Below are positions 45,071-53,976 of a stretch of DNA of 64,000 bases, piece after piece (position 1 is the first letter of the stretch; every line of letters starts with the position of its first letter). A model generated the notes under the pieces. The model was not told where the DNA came from and ran no database searches. It saw only the letters and a list, made by a program, of their open reading frames with translations. The stretch is from Candidatus Formimonas warabiya (GTDB lineage: Bacteria > Bacillota > Dehalobacteriia > Dehalobacteriales > Dehalobacteriaceae), in the NCBI RefSeq assembly GCF_002777255.1, contig NZ_CP017634.1, forward strand, positions 5,034,903-5,098,902, given 5' to 3'. A program made the position numbers and the translations under genes.

Positions 45071-45170
45071 AGTGGGAAGTTGCCCTAGTGAAGAGAGCTT
45101 ATTACGATACTTCCCACTGCTTTACTTTTGAGTCAGTTTTAACTTAAAAAAGTTTTTCTTTGACTCAAAA
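45071..45170 (+). terminator. tandem hairpins after the mtgB-like gene
   Basis: AGTGGGAAGT (45071-45080) pairs with ACTTCCCACT (45109-45118), followed by T-rich sequence. A second stem, TTTTGAGTCA with TGACTCAAAA (45126-45170), follows. The first is a good terminator. Confidence 0.75.
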
Positions 45171-45315
45171 AATAAGAGGATAATGAATTATTATGACGAA
45201 TATTAAATACCAAAGAAAAACTTATAAAATCAACTGTTAAACTTTGTAAATATCCAGTAAAAAACTTTGAGTATTTCAGAGTGGACATGCTTCAACTGAT
45301 TAACCTTGTTACGTA

Positions 45316-45640
45316 CAGCAGATATGGTATCCTAGGAACCCGGCTACACTTCCTTCACTAAAAACGGGCACAATCTTATGTAAGAAATGCAGCCGGGAAC
45401 ACAAGTATCGGCACTAAAAGGGAATGGTAAACTTGGCAGGTGAACAATTCCTCTGTTTAGTGCTCGAATGTTTGGAGGTGGTTCAAGAACCCACAAAAAA
45501 TGAAAACTAACTTTTTTAAACCCAAAAAGATAAAGCACATCATCTTAAGAAAATTATACAAGGGTAAAAAAATGATTACAAGGTATGTTCTTGTTTATAA
45601 TGTTTAATATCTTGCGCTTTTCTTTGGATACCATCTGCTG
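45316..45640 (+). ncRNA. candidate structured leader RNA 1 (upstream of BCCT gene)
   Basis: A 325-nt segment closed by a long-range helix: CAGCAG and ATGGTATCC (45316-45332) with GGATACCATCTGCTG (45626-45640). Inside are P1 (CCCGGCT 45339 with AGCCGGG 45391), P2 (GCACTAAA 45411 with TTTAGTGC 45456, inner GGAAT/ATTCC, loop containing ACTTGGCAG at 45431-45439) and P3 (45478-45494). The same plan and loop recur at 47596-47927. GGATACC can instead pair with GGTATCC at 45666-45672 just before the BCCT start, a possible switch. No known riboswitch class is recognised. Confidence 0.55.
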
Positions 45641-45694
45641 CTGCGGGAAATAAACCATATCCTGAGGTATCCTAAAATGAAGGGGGATCTTTTA

Positions 45695-47317
45695 ATGGAT
45701 AGTCAGAAAAAAATCAATTTTACACCAAGGGCGATTAAAGAGTATACTCAAGATTGGGGTTTTTTGGGGCGTATTGACTCCGTAGTATTTATTATTTCGG
45801 CCGTTATTTGCTTCGGTTTTGTAATCTGGGGTTTCATAGATAACAAAGGACTTGGTGCCGTTGCCAGTGCTGCCCTGAACTGGACCATTAATTACACCGG
45901 CTGGATGTATATGGGCGGAGTTTTCTTCTTCGTGCTGTTCTGCTTTTATATGGCGTTTAGTAAATACGGAAAAGTGAAATTGGGCAAACCGGAAGACAAA
46001 CCTGAATACTCGACTTTTTCCTGGTTCGCCATGCTGTTTGGCTGCGGAATGGGTGTAGGACTGATTTTCTGGTCCGTAGCCGAGCCCATGTATCATTTTA
46101 TGAGCGGCCCCACCTATGCTGGCGCGCATGGAAGCACCCAGGCGGCAGAATGGTCCATGGCCATTGCCTTTTTCCACTGGGGACTGAGTGCCTGGGCCGT
46201 GTTCGTAGTAATTGGGATTGTTATGGGCATTATTATGTTTAAAAAAGGCTTGCCTGCTTTAATGAGCACCTGCTTGTACCCGATCCTGGGCGACCGGGTC
46301 TATGGTCCTATCGGTAAGCTGGTGGATATTGTTACCTTGGTGGCAACTTTCTTTGGTATGTGCACCACCATCGGATTAGGTACGATGCAGTTGGCCTCGG
46401 GTGTTAATTTTAATTACGGAGTTCCCCTTGGCAACGGGCTCAATATTGTTTTGCTGGCCATTGTGACGATTTGCTACCTTTGTTCTGCTTGCTTGCCCAT
46501 TGACAAAGGGATTAAGCTTGGTTCCGACATCAGTATGATTGCCTGCTTAGCATTAATGGCATTCCTGTTTATCGTCGGACCCACCAAATATATCTTGGAC
46601 AATTTTGTTAATGCTACCGGAATCTACCTCCAGAATATTGTGCAAATGAGTTTGTGGACGGATCCTGTGGAAAAAACTGGCTGGCTGGGCGGCTGGACCA
46701 TTTTCTACTGGGCTTGGTGGATCGCTTGGGCTCCTTTCGTCGGTATGTTCATTGCCAAGATCTCTAAAGGCCGGACCATTAAAGAATTTGTTTTGGCTGC
46801 TTTGATCGCGCCGACTATTTTTGATATGATTTTCATGAACATTTTCGGCACAGCGGGTTTAAGCATGGAATTAACTGAAGCCACAAAAGGAGTCCTTTGG
46901 ACGGCAATTCAAAACGATCTTTCCAGTGCCATTTACGTCTTGTTTAGTCAGTATCCCTTAATTGGCCTGGTTGCCCCGATTTTGCTCTTTGTCTGCTTTA
47001 CCTTCTTTGTGGTGTCGGCAGACTCTTGTACCATTGTTTTAGGGATGCTGTCCAGTGGCGGCAACGACGAACCCAAGATCAGCTTGAAACTCTTATGGGG
47101 TGTTGCCATGGGTGTTTCCGCAGGGGTACTAATGAACATGGGCGGCTTAGGAGCCCTGCAAACAGCTTCGATCGTTGGAGCCTTCCCATTCACCATTGTG
47201 ATGTTCTTTATTTGTTACACTACGGTGAAGATGTTGAAGTCCGATTTTGCGGATGAAGTTAATGCACCGGCTAAACTGTTGCCAGTTGCCGGGGCAAAAG
47301 AGAATACGGCTGTATAA
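45695..47317 (+). CDS. BCCT-family betaine transporter 1 of tandem pair
   Basis: A 540-residue BCCT carrier with twelve helices. Helix 3 reads FGCGMGVGLIFWSVAEPMYH and helix 8 WTIFYWAWWIAWAPFVGMF, the aromatic cage for trimethylammonium compounds; GMGVG is close to the sodium-coupled betaine carriers (GMGIG). The start at ATG 45695 is chosen because AAGGGGGA lies 7 nt upstream; the ATG at 45677 overlaps that region and lacks a site. It closely resembles the next gene at 48075. It follows the mtgA-mtgB-like pair behind a long leader, so uptake of the betaine to be demethylated is the likely job. Confidence 0.93.
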   Translation: MDSQKKINFTPRAIKEYTQDWGFLGRIDSVVFIISAVICFGFVIWGFIDNKGLGAVASAALNWTINYTGWMYMGGVFFFVLFCFYMAFSKYGKVKLGKPEDKPEYSTFSWFAMLFGCGMGVGLIFWSVAEPMYHFMSGPTYAGAHGSTQAAEWSMAIAFFHWGLSAWAVFVVIGIVMGIIMFKKGLPALMSTCLYPILGDRVYGPIGKLVDIVTLVATFFGMCTTIGLGTMQLASGVNFNYGVPLGNGLNIVLLAIVTICYLCSACLPIDKGIKLGSDISMIACLALMAFLFIVGPTKYILDNFVNATGIYLQNIVQMSLWTDPVEKTGWLGGWTIFYWAWWIAWAPFVGMFIAKISKGRTIKEFVLAALIAPTIFDMIFMNIFGTAGLSMELTEATKGVLWTAIQNDLSSAIYVLFSQYPLIGLVAPILLFVCFTFFVVSADSCTIVLGMLSSGGNDEPKISLKLLWGVAMGVSAGVLMNMGGLGALQTASIVGAFPFTIVMFFICYTTVKMLKSDFADEVNAPAKLLPVAGAKENTAV

Positions 47318-47340
47318 GACCAACCGATTTAAACTGTAGA

Positions 47341-47384
47341 AAAAAAGGACTGTTTGGGAATTTTCCTAAACAGTCCTTTTTTTG
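47341..47384 (+). terminator. terminator of BCCT gene 1
   Basis: AAAGGACTGTTTGGG pairs with CCTAAACAGTCCTTT around a short T-rich loop and ends in seven Ts. Confidence 0.92.
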
Positions 47385-47595
47385 GATAGATAAAAAAATA
47401 AGTCGAAAAGGACTTAAAATAATCCTGATCGGCACAAGGATTATTCATTTTTATGACGAATAGATTAAATATTAAAAAACCAAAAAAATCCAAATGAAAA
47501 ACCAAAAAAATCCAGTAGTATGATCTTTAGAATACTAATAAAAGACACTACGTAAACATAACATAAGCAGTCGAGAAGATTACTTAACAGCGATA

Positions 47596-47927
47596 CAGCG
47601 GTATAGTATCCCTAAAGATTCGGCCCCACCTACGTTTTTCGTCGATTAAGGGTGGAGCCGGAATCAGCCCAAAATCCGGCCATGAGCAAAAAGAAATTGC
47701 CTTTACTTGGCAGTGGGACAATTTCCTGCCATTGGCCGAGTTCTGTAAGTGGGGGGTGAGAAAAACCGCCACAGGAAAATTAAAAAAACTATTTGTAAAA
47801 GCTGTTTGTATTTTATCCGGATCAAGCCAGGTTCCTTTGGCGTTCTAATTATACAAAATTCGACATTCTTTTTCAATATAAAGTGACAGGATGCTTGTTT
47901 AAATTTTTGACTATGGGATACTAGCTG
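47596..47927 (+). ncRNA. candidate structured leader RNA 2 (upstream of BCCT gene)
   Basis: A 332-nt segment with the same architecture as 45316-45640. The closing helix is CAGC and TAGTATCCC (47596-47612) with GGGATACTAGCTG (47915-47927). P1 is GATTCGGCCCCACC (47617) with GGTGGAGCCGGAATC (47651). P2 has outer GGCCA/TGGCC, inner GAAATTG (47693)/CAATTTC (47719) and the same loop ACTTGGCAG (47705-47713). P3 pairs GTGG with CCAC (47749-47772). Stem sequences differ from leader 1 but pairing is kept, the pattern expected of a functional RNA. Between it and the gene (47928-48071) nothing else is recognised. Confidence 0.55.
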
Positions 47928-48074
47928 CTGTTCGAATACGCGATACTCACCCATTCCATAGGATGGGGAGCATGCGGACAAATATCCCCTTTTTTAATGG
48001 GAACAAATTGGAAAGGGAATTTGTTGTCTTAATGTTGTTTTAAATATATCCAGAGAAGAAAGGAGATTCTTTTG

Positions 48075-49691
48075 ATGGAGACGCCGAAACAAACAGGTTT
48101 CAAACACAGGGATATTAGCGAATACACAAAGGATTGGGGATTGTTTGGTAAAGTTGATCCCACTGTGTTCATTGTGTCTGCGGTTTTTTTAATTGCCTTC
48201 ACCCTTTGGGGAATAGTTGACAACAAAGGCCTTGGCACAGTGTTTGGCGCAGCCCTTAGCTGGACCATTAAATATACCGGATGGCTATATATGGGCGGAG
48301 TATTCTTTATTTTACTCTGGTGCCTTTATATGGCCTTTAGCAAATACGGCCAAATAAAACTGGGCAAGCCGGAAGATGTACCGGAATATTCAAATTTCTC
48401 CTGGTTTTCTATGCTGTTTGGCTGTGGAATGGGCGTAGGTTTAGTTTTCTGGGCTGTGGGTGAACCCCTGTATCATTATATGAGCGGTCCGACTTATGCC
48501 GGTGATCCGGCCAGTACTTCGGCTGCGGAATGGTCTATGGCCATCACGTTCCTGCACTGGGGACTGAGCGCTTGGGCCGTATATGTTGTAATCGGGATCG
48601 CCATGGGTATTTTAATGTATAAAAAGGGGCTCCCTGCACTGGTAAGTACTTGCTTCTATCCCCTTTTAGGTGACAGGATCTACGGACCTATTGGGAAAAT
48701 AATTGATATTGTTACCTTGGTAGCAGTATTCTTTGGCCAGTGTACGACGATTGGCCTGGGTGTGATGCAGCTTTCTTCCGGGGTGAATTTCAACTACGGT
48801 GTTCCTCTGGGACTTGGCCTGAATATTGTGATCCTCTTCATTGTAACGGCTGTCTACCTGGCTTCCGCCTGCCTACCTATTGAGAAGGGTATTAAAACCG
48901 GGTCGAACATTAGCATGATTTGTACTGTAGGTATATTGCTTTATATGTTCCTTGCCGGACCTACCACTTATATATTGAACAACTTTGTCAACGGTACCGG
49001 ACTTTATCTGCAGAATATTATTAAAATGAGTCTTTGGACAGATCCGGTCGGTCAAACGGGCTGGGCCGGCGGTTGGACCATTTACTACTGGGCATGGTGG
49101 ATTTCTTGGGCACCCTTTGTCGGTTTGTTTATTGCAAAGATTTCCAAAGGCCGGACGATCAAGGAATTTGTTTTGGCTGCTTTGATCGCGCCTTCTTTCT
49201 TCGACATGATTTTTATGGATATTATCGGTTCAACGGCATTAAACATGGAACTTGTCGAAGCCACCAAGGGTGTCGTCTGGGGCGCGGTGCAAAATGACTT
49301 GTCCAGTGCTATTTATGTGATGTTTGATATGTTTCCGGGCGCTGTCATTTTGGCACCAATTCTCTTGTTTGTTTCCTTTACCTTCTTTGTTGTGTCAGCC
49401 GACTCTGCCACCATTGTGCTGGGTACTCTGTCCAGCGGCGGTAATAATGAACCCCGGACCAGCTTGAAGCTTCTTTGGGGTATTACCATGGCGGTGGCCG
49501 CCGGAGTTCTGCTGGTGGCCGGTGGTTTGTCGGCACTGCAGGGCGCATCTATTGTGGGCGCATTAGCTTTCACCATTGTGATGCTCTTCCTATGCTATTT
49601 AACGCCAAGAATACTTAGGGAAGACTACATGCATGAAGTCGAAGCTCGTCCAATTCGTGTTTCCGGTTCTAAGGAAAGCGCTTCCGTATAG
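48075..49691 (+). CDS. BCCT-family betaine transporter 2 of tandem pair
   Basis: A 538-residue paralogue of the carrier at 45695, very similar throughout (FGCGMGVGLVFWAVGEPLYH in helix 3, WTIYYWAWWISWAPFVGLF in helix 8). Differences cluster in loops and the N- and C-termini, so the two may differ in affinity or in closely related substrates. ATG 48075 follows AAAGGAG. It has its own leader and terminator, and so is separately regulated. It ends in TAG, with the next in-frame stop about 18 codons later, which matters in a pyrrolysine-using cell. Confidence 0.93.
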   Translation: METPKQTGFKHRDISEYTKDWGLFGKVDPTVFIVSAVFLIAFTLWGIVDNKGLGTVFGAALSWTIKYTGWLYMGGVFFILLWCLYMAFSKYGQIKLGKPEDVPEYSNFSWFSMLFGCGMGVGLVFWAVGEPLYHYMSGPTYAGDPASTSAAEWSMAITFLHWGLSAWAVYVVIGIAMGILMYKKGLPALVSTCFYPLLGDRIYGPIGKIIDIVTLVAVFFGQCTTIGLGVMQLSSGVNFNYGVPLGLGLNIVILFIVTAVYLASACLPIEKGIKTGSNISMICTVGILLYMFLAGPTTYILNNFVNGTGLYLQNIIKMSLWTDPVGQTGWAGGWTIYYWAWWISWAPFVGLFIAKISKGRTIKEFVLAALIAPSFFDMIFMDIIGSTALNMELVEATKGVVWGAVQNDLSSAIYVMFDMFPGAVILAPILLFVSFTFFVVSADSATIVLGTLSSGGNNEPRTSLKLLWGITMAVAAGVLLVAGGLSALQGASIVGALAFTIVMLFLCYLTPRILREDYMHEVEARPIRVSGSKESASV

Positions 49692-49806
49692 GACCTGTCA
49701 GGAGACTCCAAATCCTGCAGCCGTAAGAAAAATAATTATTGATATTATGAGAAATTATTTTTGAAAGCGGCAGAGAAAATGGGGCCAAGGAACTTTTTAA
49801 AAGAGG

Positions 49807-49850
49807 AAAAGGGATCAGACAAACTTTTAATTTATCTGATCCCTTTTTAT
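49807..49850 (+). terminator. terminator of BCCT gene 2
   Basis: AAAAGGGATCAGA (49807-49819) pairs with TCTGATCCCTTTT (49835-49847) and ends in a T tract. Confidence 0.92.
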
Positions 49851-49940
49851 TGGCAGAAAAAAAGGGGTTTTTATTAGTTTGTTATGTTTACCTTTTATCT
49901 AAAGTTATCTATTTGATTATTTGGAGGGAAACAAGAAATA

Positions 49941-49970
49941 TTGTTTAACTCTGTATCCGAGTGATATACT
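49941..49970 (+). promoter_or_regulatory. probable promoter of the lpdD-ubiD-type operon
   Basis: TTGTTT (49941-49946) and TATACT (49965-49970) are 18 nt apart, with an extended -10 TG (TGATATACT), 33 nt upstream of the first start codon. Confidence 0.5.
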
Positions 49971-50002
49971 ATGGGCATAAATCAGTATTATCTGGAGGTA
50001 GA

Positions 50003-50389
50003 ATGGAAAATTTTACAATTGAAGCTGGGGAGGAAAATCATAAGGTTATATTATCAGTATCTCTTACAGAGCAAGGTATCAGTACCCTTCTTACCGGTGG
50101 TGACAGACCCCATGTAGGCGGCATGGTCCTGGCTGTTCCCCGGACCAGCTTGACCGGCTCCGGGATCAGTTCCGACGTGTGGATTGTACCTGTACCGGGA
50201 CATAAGGATGTGACAGCGGCTGAGCAGGTGGCTACCGTGATTTGCCGGGAAACCGGAGAAGTGGTTGCGGTGACGGCAGGAATCCATATAGATGGTGCGA
50301 CAGGAAAGGATCTGGAATTGATCCTGAAAAATGTTCAAGAGGGTGCTCGCCTTGCAGCAGCCGAATGTAAAAAGCGAAAAACAAAGTAA
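50003..50389 (+). CDS. LpdD-like protein (prenylated-flavin chaperone domain)
   Basis: A 128-residue protein with the LLTGGDRPHVGGMVLAVPR segment resembling LpdD-type small proteins that accompany UbiD decarboxylases and are thought to assist with the prenylated FMN cofactor. The C-terminal half has VTAGIHIDGAT followed by a helical, basic tail. ATG 50003 follows GGAGG by 7 nt; the upstream frame from 49961 covers the promoter and is rejected. It is the first gene of a unit with the UbiD gene 24 nt downstream. Family assignment is by motif recall and is moderately sure. Confidence 0.7.
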   Translation: MENFTIEAGEENHKVILSVSLTEQGISTLLTGGDRPHVGGMVLAVPRTSLTGSGISSDVWIVPVPGHKDVTAAEQVATVICRETGEVVAVTAGIHIDGATGKDLELILKNVQEGARLAAAECKKRKTK

Positions 50390-50412
50390 ACAAAAAGGTC
50401 TTGGGGGAAGGA

Positions 50413-52185
50413 ATGGATAAAAACCTGCGCAGTTTTATGAACAGGCTGGAGCAAGAAAGGGACCTGGTAAAAATTGGGGCGCCGGTGGATCCGCACTTGG
50501 AATTAGCGGAAATCCATCGCCGGGTCATTGGGGCCGGAGGTCCGGCTCTGCTTTTTACCAATGTGCAAGGCAGTCCTTTTCCGGTGCTATCAAATCTTTT
50601 TGGGACGAAGAAAAGGGTGGAAATGGCTGTGGGCTCCCGGCCGGAGAAAATGATCAATAATATGGTGGAATCTCTGGATAAATTAATGCCTCCTTCTGTA
50701 AAATCCTTATGGCAGGAGCGAAGGTGGCTGCGGGATTTGGCGCATGTGGGTTTAAAGAAAATTCCCGGTCATAAGGCTCCGGTAGTAGAGAGAAAAATTC
50801 CTGCGAATTTGAGGCAGTTTCCTGTGATTACCAGCTGGCAGCAAGATGGGGGCCCCTTTATCACACAACCCCTGGTCTATACGGAGGATCCCTTAACCGG
50901 GCAGCACAACTTAGGCATGTACCGGATGCAGGTTTTTTCCCCTGATGAAACCGGTATGCACTGGCAGATTCATAAAGGAGGGGGTTTCCACTATTATGAA
51001 GCGGAGCAGGTGAATCAGAGCCTGCCGGTAACGGTTTTTCTGGGCGGGCCTCCGGTGCTGACCCTGGCTGCCATCGCTCCTTTGCCGGAAAGGATCCCGG
51101 AATTAATCCTTGCTTCCTTTTTGTTAGGAGACAAACTGGATGTTACCCGACTTTCGGGCCATCCCCATCCTTTAATTGCAGAAGCGGATTTTGCCTTGCT
51201 TGGTCAAGTAGACCCGGGAAAGAGACGGTTGGAGGGTCCCTTTGGGGATCATTACGGCTATTATTCCTTAGCCCATGATTTTCCCGTATTTAAGATCAAG
51301 GACATTTATCACAGAAAAGACGCGGTATTTCCTGTGACAGTAGTGGGCAAACCCAAACAGGAGGATTACTTTATCGGCGACTACCTGCAAGAGTTGCTGG
51401 CCCCCTTATTTCCTTTGGTGATGCCGGGGGTCAAAGAGCTCTGGACCTATGGGGAGGCCGGATTCCATGCTTTGGCTGCAGCCAGGGTGAGAGAGAGCTA
51501 CGAGCGGGAATCCTTGTCCTATGCCTTTCGCATTCTGGGAGAAGGCCAGTTAACACTGACAAAATTTTTGCTGCTCACGGACAGCGGGTGCAATTTGAGA
51601 AAATTTGACCAGGTGCTGGAAAATGTGTTGGCCCGTTTTGACCCTTCAAGGGATTTGCTGATTCTGAATGATACGTCTATGGATACATTGGATTATACGG
51701 GACGAAAATTTAACCTGGGCAGCAAGGCGGTGATGAAGGGAACCGGGCGGATCAAGAGAACGCTGCCCCGCTGTTATGAAGGCGGCCTTCTTCCCGGTAT
51801 TGATGCTATCCAGGTTTTTTGTCCGGGCTGTCTGGTGGTATCCGGAAGGCCCTTTCTGGAAGCGCCAAAGCTAGGGGAGGAGGTGTTAGCACTCGGAAAA
51901 GAGCATCTTCGTGCATGGCCTCTCCTGGTATTGGTAGATGATGCGGAAAAAATTACGGACCAGACTACCTTCCTGTGGACGATTTTTACCCGTTTTGACC
52001 CGGCCTGGGATATTCATGGGGATTGTGAGATCCGGCAAAATAAAATATGTTATCAGGGGCCGGTTTTAATGGATGCCCGCATCAAACCGGATTATCCGGA
52101 GGAATTGATGCCCCGGGAAGATATCGTCGGAAAGGTTTCCCGGAGATGGAAAGAGTATTTCCCCAACCATCCAAATTACATTTAA
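50413..52185 (+). CDS. UbiD-family decarboxylase
   Basis: A 590-residue UbiD-type (de)carboxylase that needs prenylated FMN. Features are SFMNRLEQERDLVKI at the N-terminus, MQVFSPDETGMHWQIHKGGGFHY in altered-length form (the UbiD core with metal-binding Asn/His/Glu), and LEGPFGDHYGYYS with the conserved Glu of the E-R-E network. It is longer than the usual 480-500 residues, with an extended C-terminal part. Substrate may be an aromatic or alpha,beta-unsaturated acid. The partner prenyltransferase ubiX is not in the window. ATG 50413 follows GGGGGAAGG. The nitroreductase-family gene starts 15 nt after its stop. Confidence 0.88.
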   Translation: MDKNLRSFMNRLEQERDLVKIGAPVDPHLELAEIHRRVIGAGGPALLFTNVQGSPFPVLSNLFGTKKRVEMAVGSRPEKMINNMVESLDKLMPPSVKSLWQERRWLRDLAHVGLKKIPGHKAPVVERKIPANLRQFPVITSWQQDGGPFITQPLVYTEDPLTGQHNLGMYRMQVFSPDETGMHWQIHKGGGFHYYEAEQVNQSLPVTVFLGGPPVLTLAAIAPLPERIPELILASFLLGDKLDVTRLSGHPHPLIAEADFALLGQVDPGKRRLEGPFGDHYGYYSLAHDFPVFKIKDIYHRKDAVFPVTVVGKPKQEDYFIGDYLQELLAPLFPLVMPGVKELWTYGEAGFHALAAARVRESYERESLSYAFRILGEGQLTLTKFLLLTDSGCNLRKFDQVLENVLARFDPSRDLLILNDTSMDTLDYTGRKFNLGSKAVMKGTGRIKRTLPRCYEGGLLPGIDAIQVFCPGCLVVSGRPFLEAPKLGEEVLALGKEHLRAWPLLVLVDDAEKITDQTTFLWTIFTRFDPAWDIHGDCEIRQNKICYQGPVLMDARIKPDYPEELMPREDIVGKVSRRWKEYFPNHPNYI

Positions 52186-52200
52186 GTAGAGGTGTTGTAT

Positions 52201-52713
52201 GTGAATGAGGTTTTAAAAAGTATTTTCAGCCGGCGCAGTATCAGAAAGTATTCCGGCCAGCCCATATCCGACGAGATGGTGAGAGACCTGTTGAAGGCCG
52301 GCATGAGCGCTCCTTCCGCCCATAACCAGCGGCCCTGGCATTTTGTCGTCATCAAAAACCGGGATACCTTAAATCAGATCACCCGTTTTCACCCCTATTC
52401 ATCCATGTTAAAAGAAGCAGCCTTAGCGATCCTGGTTTGTGGCGATAAAAAATTGTTTAAAACGGAAATTTACTGGGATCAGGACTGTGCTGCCGCCACG
52501 GAAAATATTTTACTGGCGGCCCATGGATTAGGCTTAGGCGCTGTGTGGCTGGGGATCTATCCCAAAGAGGTCCTGGTAAAAAGCATGTTGAAGCTGGTGG
52601 GCGCACCGGATGGGATTATGCCCTTTTCCCTGATTTCTCTCGGCTATCCCGCCGAGGAGCAAGCTGCGGGGGACCGTTTTGATGAGAAAAGAGTGCATCT
52701 GGATCAGTGGTAA
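52201..52713 (+). CDS. nitroreductase-family FMN oxidoreductase
   Basis: A 170-residue flavoprotein of the small nitroreductase type. It has SRRSIRKYSGQPI (FMN-phosphate binding Arg-Arg-Ser) near residue 10, APSAHNQRPWHF, and GLGAVWLGIYP near the C-terminus. It would reduce a nitro, quinone or flavin substrate with NAD(P)H; in operon with lpdD- and ubiD-like genes it might supply reduced flavin, as a guess. GTG 52201 is preferred because GAGGTG lies 7 nt upstream; the reading frame is open to GTG 52192. Confidence 0.87.
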   Translation: MNEVLKSIFSRRSIRKYSGQPISDEMVRDLLKAGMSAPSAHNQRPWHFVVIKNRDTLNQITRFHPYSSMLKEAALAILVCGDKKLFKTEIYWDQDCAAATENILLAAHGLGLGAVWLGIYPKEVLVKSMLKLVGAPDGIMPFSLISLGYPAEEQAAGDRFDEKRVHLDQW

Positions 52714-52738
52714 GAAGAAAGCCTTGCGGGCTTTCTTC
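52714..52738 (+). terminator. hairpin terminator after the nitroreductase gene
   Basis: GAAGAAAGCC and GGCTTTCTTC form a 10-bp stem with a TTGCG loop right at the stop codon; it lacks a T tract and joins the adjoining GC-rich repeat. Confidence 0.7.
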
Positions 52739-52968
52739 GGGATCCGGGTACCGGTTACCGGGATCCGGGAATACAAGGTTAAGCAGATACTCGTAGGGAA
52801 TCTGGTGCTTGGCACTTAGTGGACTGCCTATTTTTGCGATTAAGTGAACAGGGTAAAAAAACTCTATATGCAACAACGCTATGATCAAAGAGAAATTAAA
52901 GTACGGTGCCATTATGCCGTGCTTTTTTATTTTTTCCCCGGTAACCGGTACCCGGTCCCCGGATCCCG
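52738..52968. repeat. inverted pair of GC-rich palindromic repeats, about 230 bp
   Basis: The left copy (52738-52769) has CGGGATCCGGGTACCGG and continues TTACCGGGATCCGGG. The right copy (52936-52968), in reverse, has CCCCGGTAACCGGTACCC and ends GGATCCCG. The 166-nt interior has no gene and a hairpin near 52902-52923. The same paired layout occurs at 60970-61186, as in REP doublets (REPIN-like). This accounts for the gap between the nitroreductase and the next gene. Confidence 0.8.
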
Positions 52969-53044
52969 AAAGGCCCAAAGGCTATCTTGTATGATAAGCC
53001 CGCTCTTTTGGCAAAATAGTAGTAAACATAACTGGAGGTAAGGT

Positions 53045-53914
53045 ATGTTCGGCTTATTACACACCGGTGACTCATATAAGTCGCAAACAGAATATCTGGT
53101 ATCCTGCACCCAAACCTATCTCAAGCTCTGCTACGGAAGCGCATGTGAAATATACGATCTGGCCTTACAAAATAAACAACTGGTCTCCTTTTTAATGATC
53201 AAACGGGACGGGGCAAAATCGCCGCCCAGAAAACTGGAAAAATATAAAAAAACGGATAAGCTGGAGGATGAAATCCAAGAGATGTATGAGGAACTTGTGG
53301 CCCATTCTTGTACGACAAAGTTGTATGCCACCTTTTCTTTAGAGTCTTTTATTAATGCCTTTACCACCTATCTGATCAACCAGAAAATTCTCAACAACGT
53401 GCAGGATGAAGTAAAAGAAGTGATCCTCCATACCATCAGCAGGTTGTATGACAAGCTGAGCACCCTGGATAAGTGGGAAGAAATTACCCACCAATTTGGT
53501 CAAAACAGGTTGAACAAATCGACCGTGCTTTGGAAAAGATTCTGTAATTTGTACAATTTCCGGGATAATATCGTTCACGATAAGCCGGTATTCATCTTAC
53601 GGACAGGGGATGCCATTAAGATCAAAAAAGGGATGATTGCCCCTGTGCGCCGGGAGGAAGCGGAACCTTCGATGATCGCCCGTTACATTCATGATGCCTA
53701 TCAGGCCTGTAAAATCCATGACGATATGATTCGTAAACTCTACACGATCACCGGGATCTCCGAGGAAGGCACGAAAACGGATTTTTTTGTTTTACCCCAA
53801 AATTACCACCGCAAAATAAAAAATGTGGTGAAAAGGCTGGAGGAATTGGAACAGGAATTGAGGGAAAGTGTCACCCCCTCCCTAAAACCTGAAGGATATC
53901 AAGAATTGATGTAG
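53045..53914 (+). CDS. HEPN-like protein of unknown function
   Basis: A 289-residue, mostly helical, cytoplasmic protein. The segment NLYNFRDNIVHDKP contains an Rx4H motif (Arg and His four residues apart) in the setting typical of HEPN domains, many of which are RNases or act in defence and stress. The N-terminal half is basic (SPPRKLEKYKKTDK); the C-terminus is a coiled-coil-like helix (NVVKRLEELEQELRES). ACTGGAGG precedes ATG 53045. No antitoxin-like nucleotidyltransferase partner is seen beside it. It ends TAG-AAC-TAA, with a back-up stop. The assignment rests on one motif, so it is tentative. Confidence 0.55.
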   Translation: MFGLLHTGDSYKSQTEYLVSCTQTYLKLCYGSACEIYDLALQNKQLVSFLMIKRDGAKSPPRKLEKYKKTDKLEDEIQEMYEELVAHSCTTKLYATFSLESFINAFTTYLINQKILNNVQDEVKEVILHTISRLYDKLSTLDKWEEITHQFGQNRLNKSTVLWKRFCNLYNFRDNIVHDKPVFILRTGDAIKIKKGMIAPVRREEAEPSMIARYIHDAYQACKIHDDMIRKLYTITGISEEGTKTDFFVLPQNYHRKIKNVVKRLEELEQELRESVTPSLKPEGYQELM

Positions 53915-53976
53915 AACTAATAAAAATAGCAGGTGAACGACTTGATTGAATACTTTAAAGTTTGAGGTGTGTGGAG

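Noticed and set aside
45470-45500. T-box-like sequence (GGAGGTGGTTC) upstream of BCCT gene 1
   Set aside because: It lacks the UGGNACCGCG core, a specifier stem I and a following terminator; BCCT carriers are not usual T-box targets.
45600-45676. Sigma-54-like TTGGATACCATCTGCT in leader 1
   Set aside because: GG-to-GC spacing is one base short, and the bases belong to the closing helix of the structured leader.
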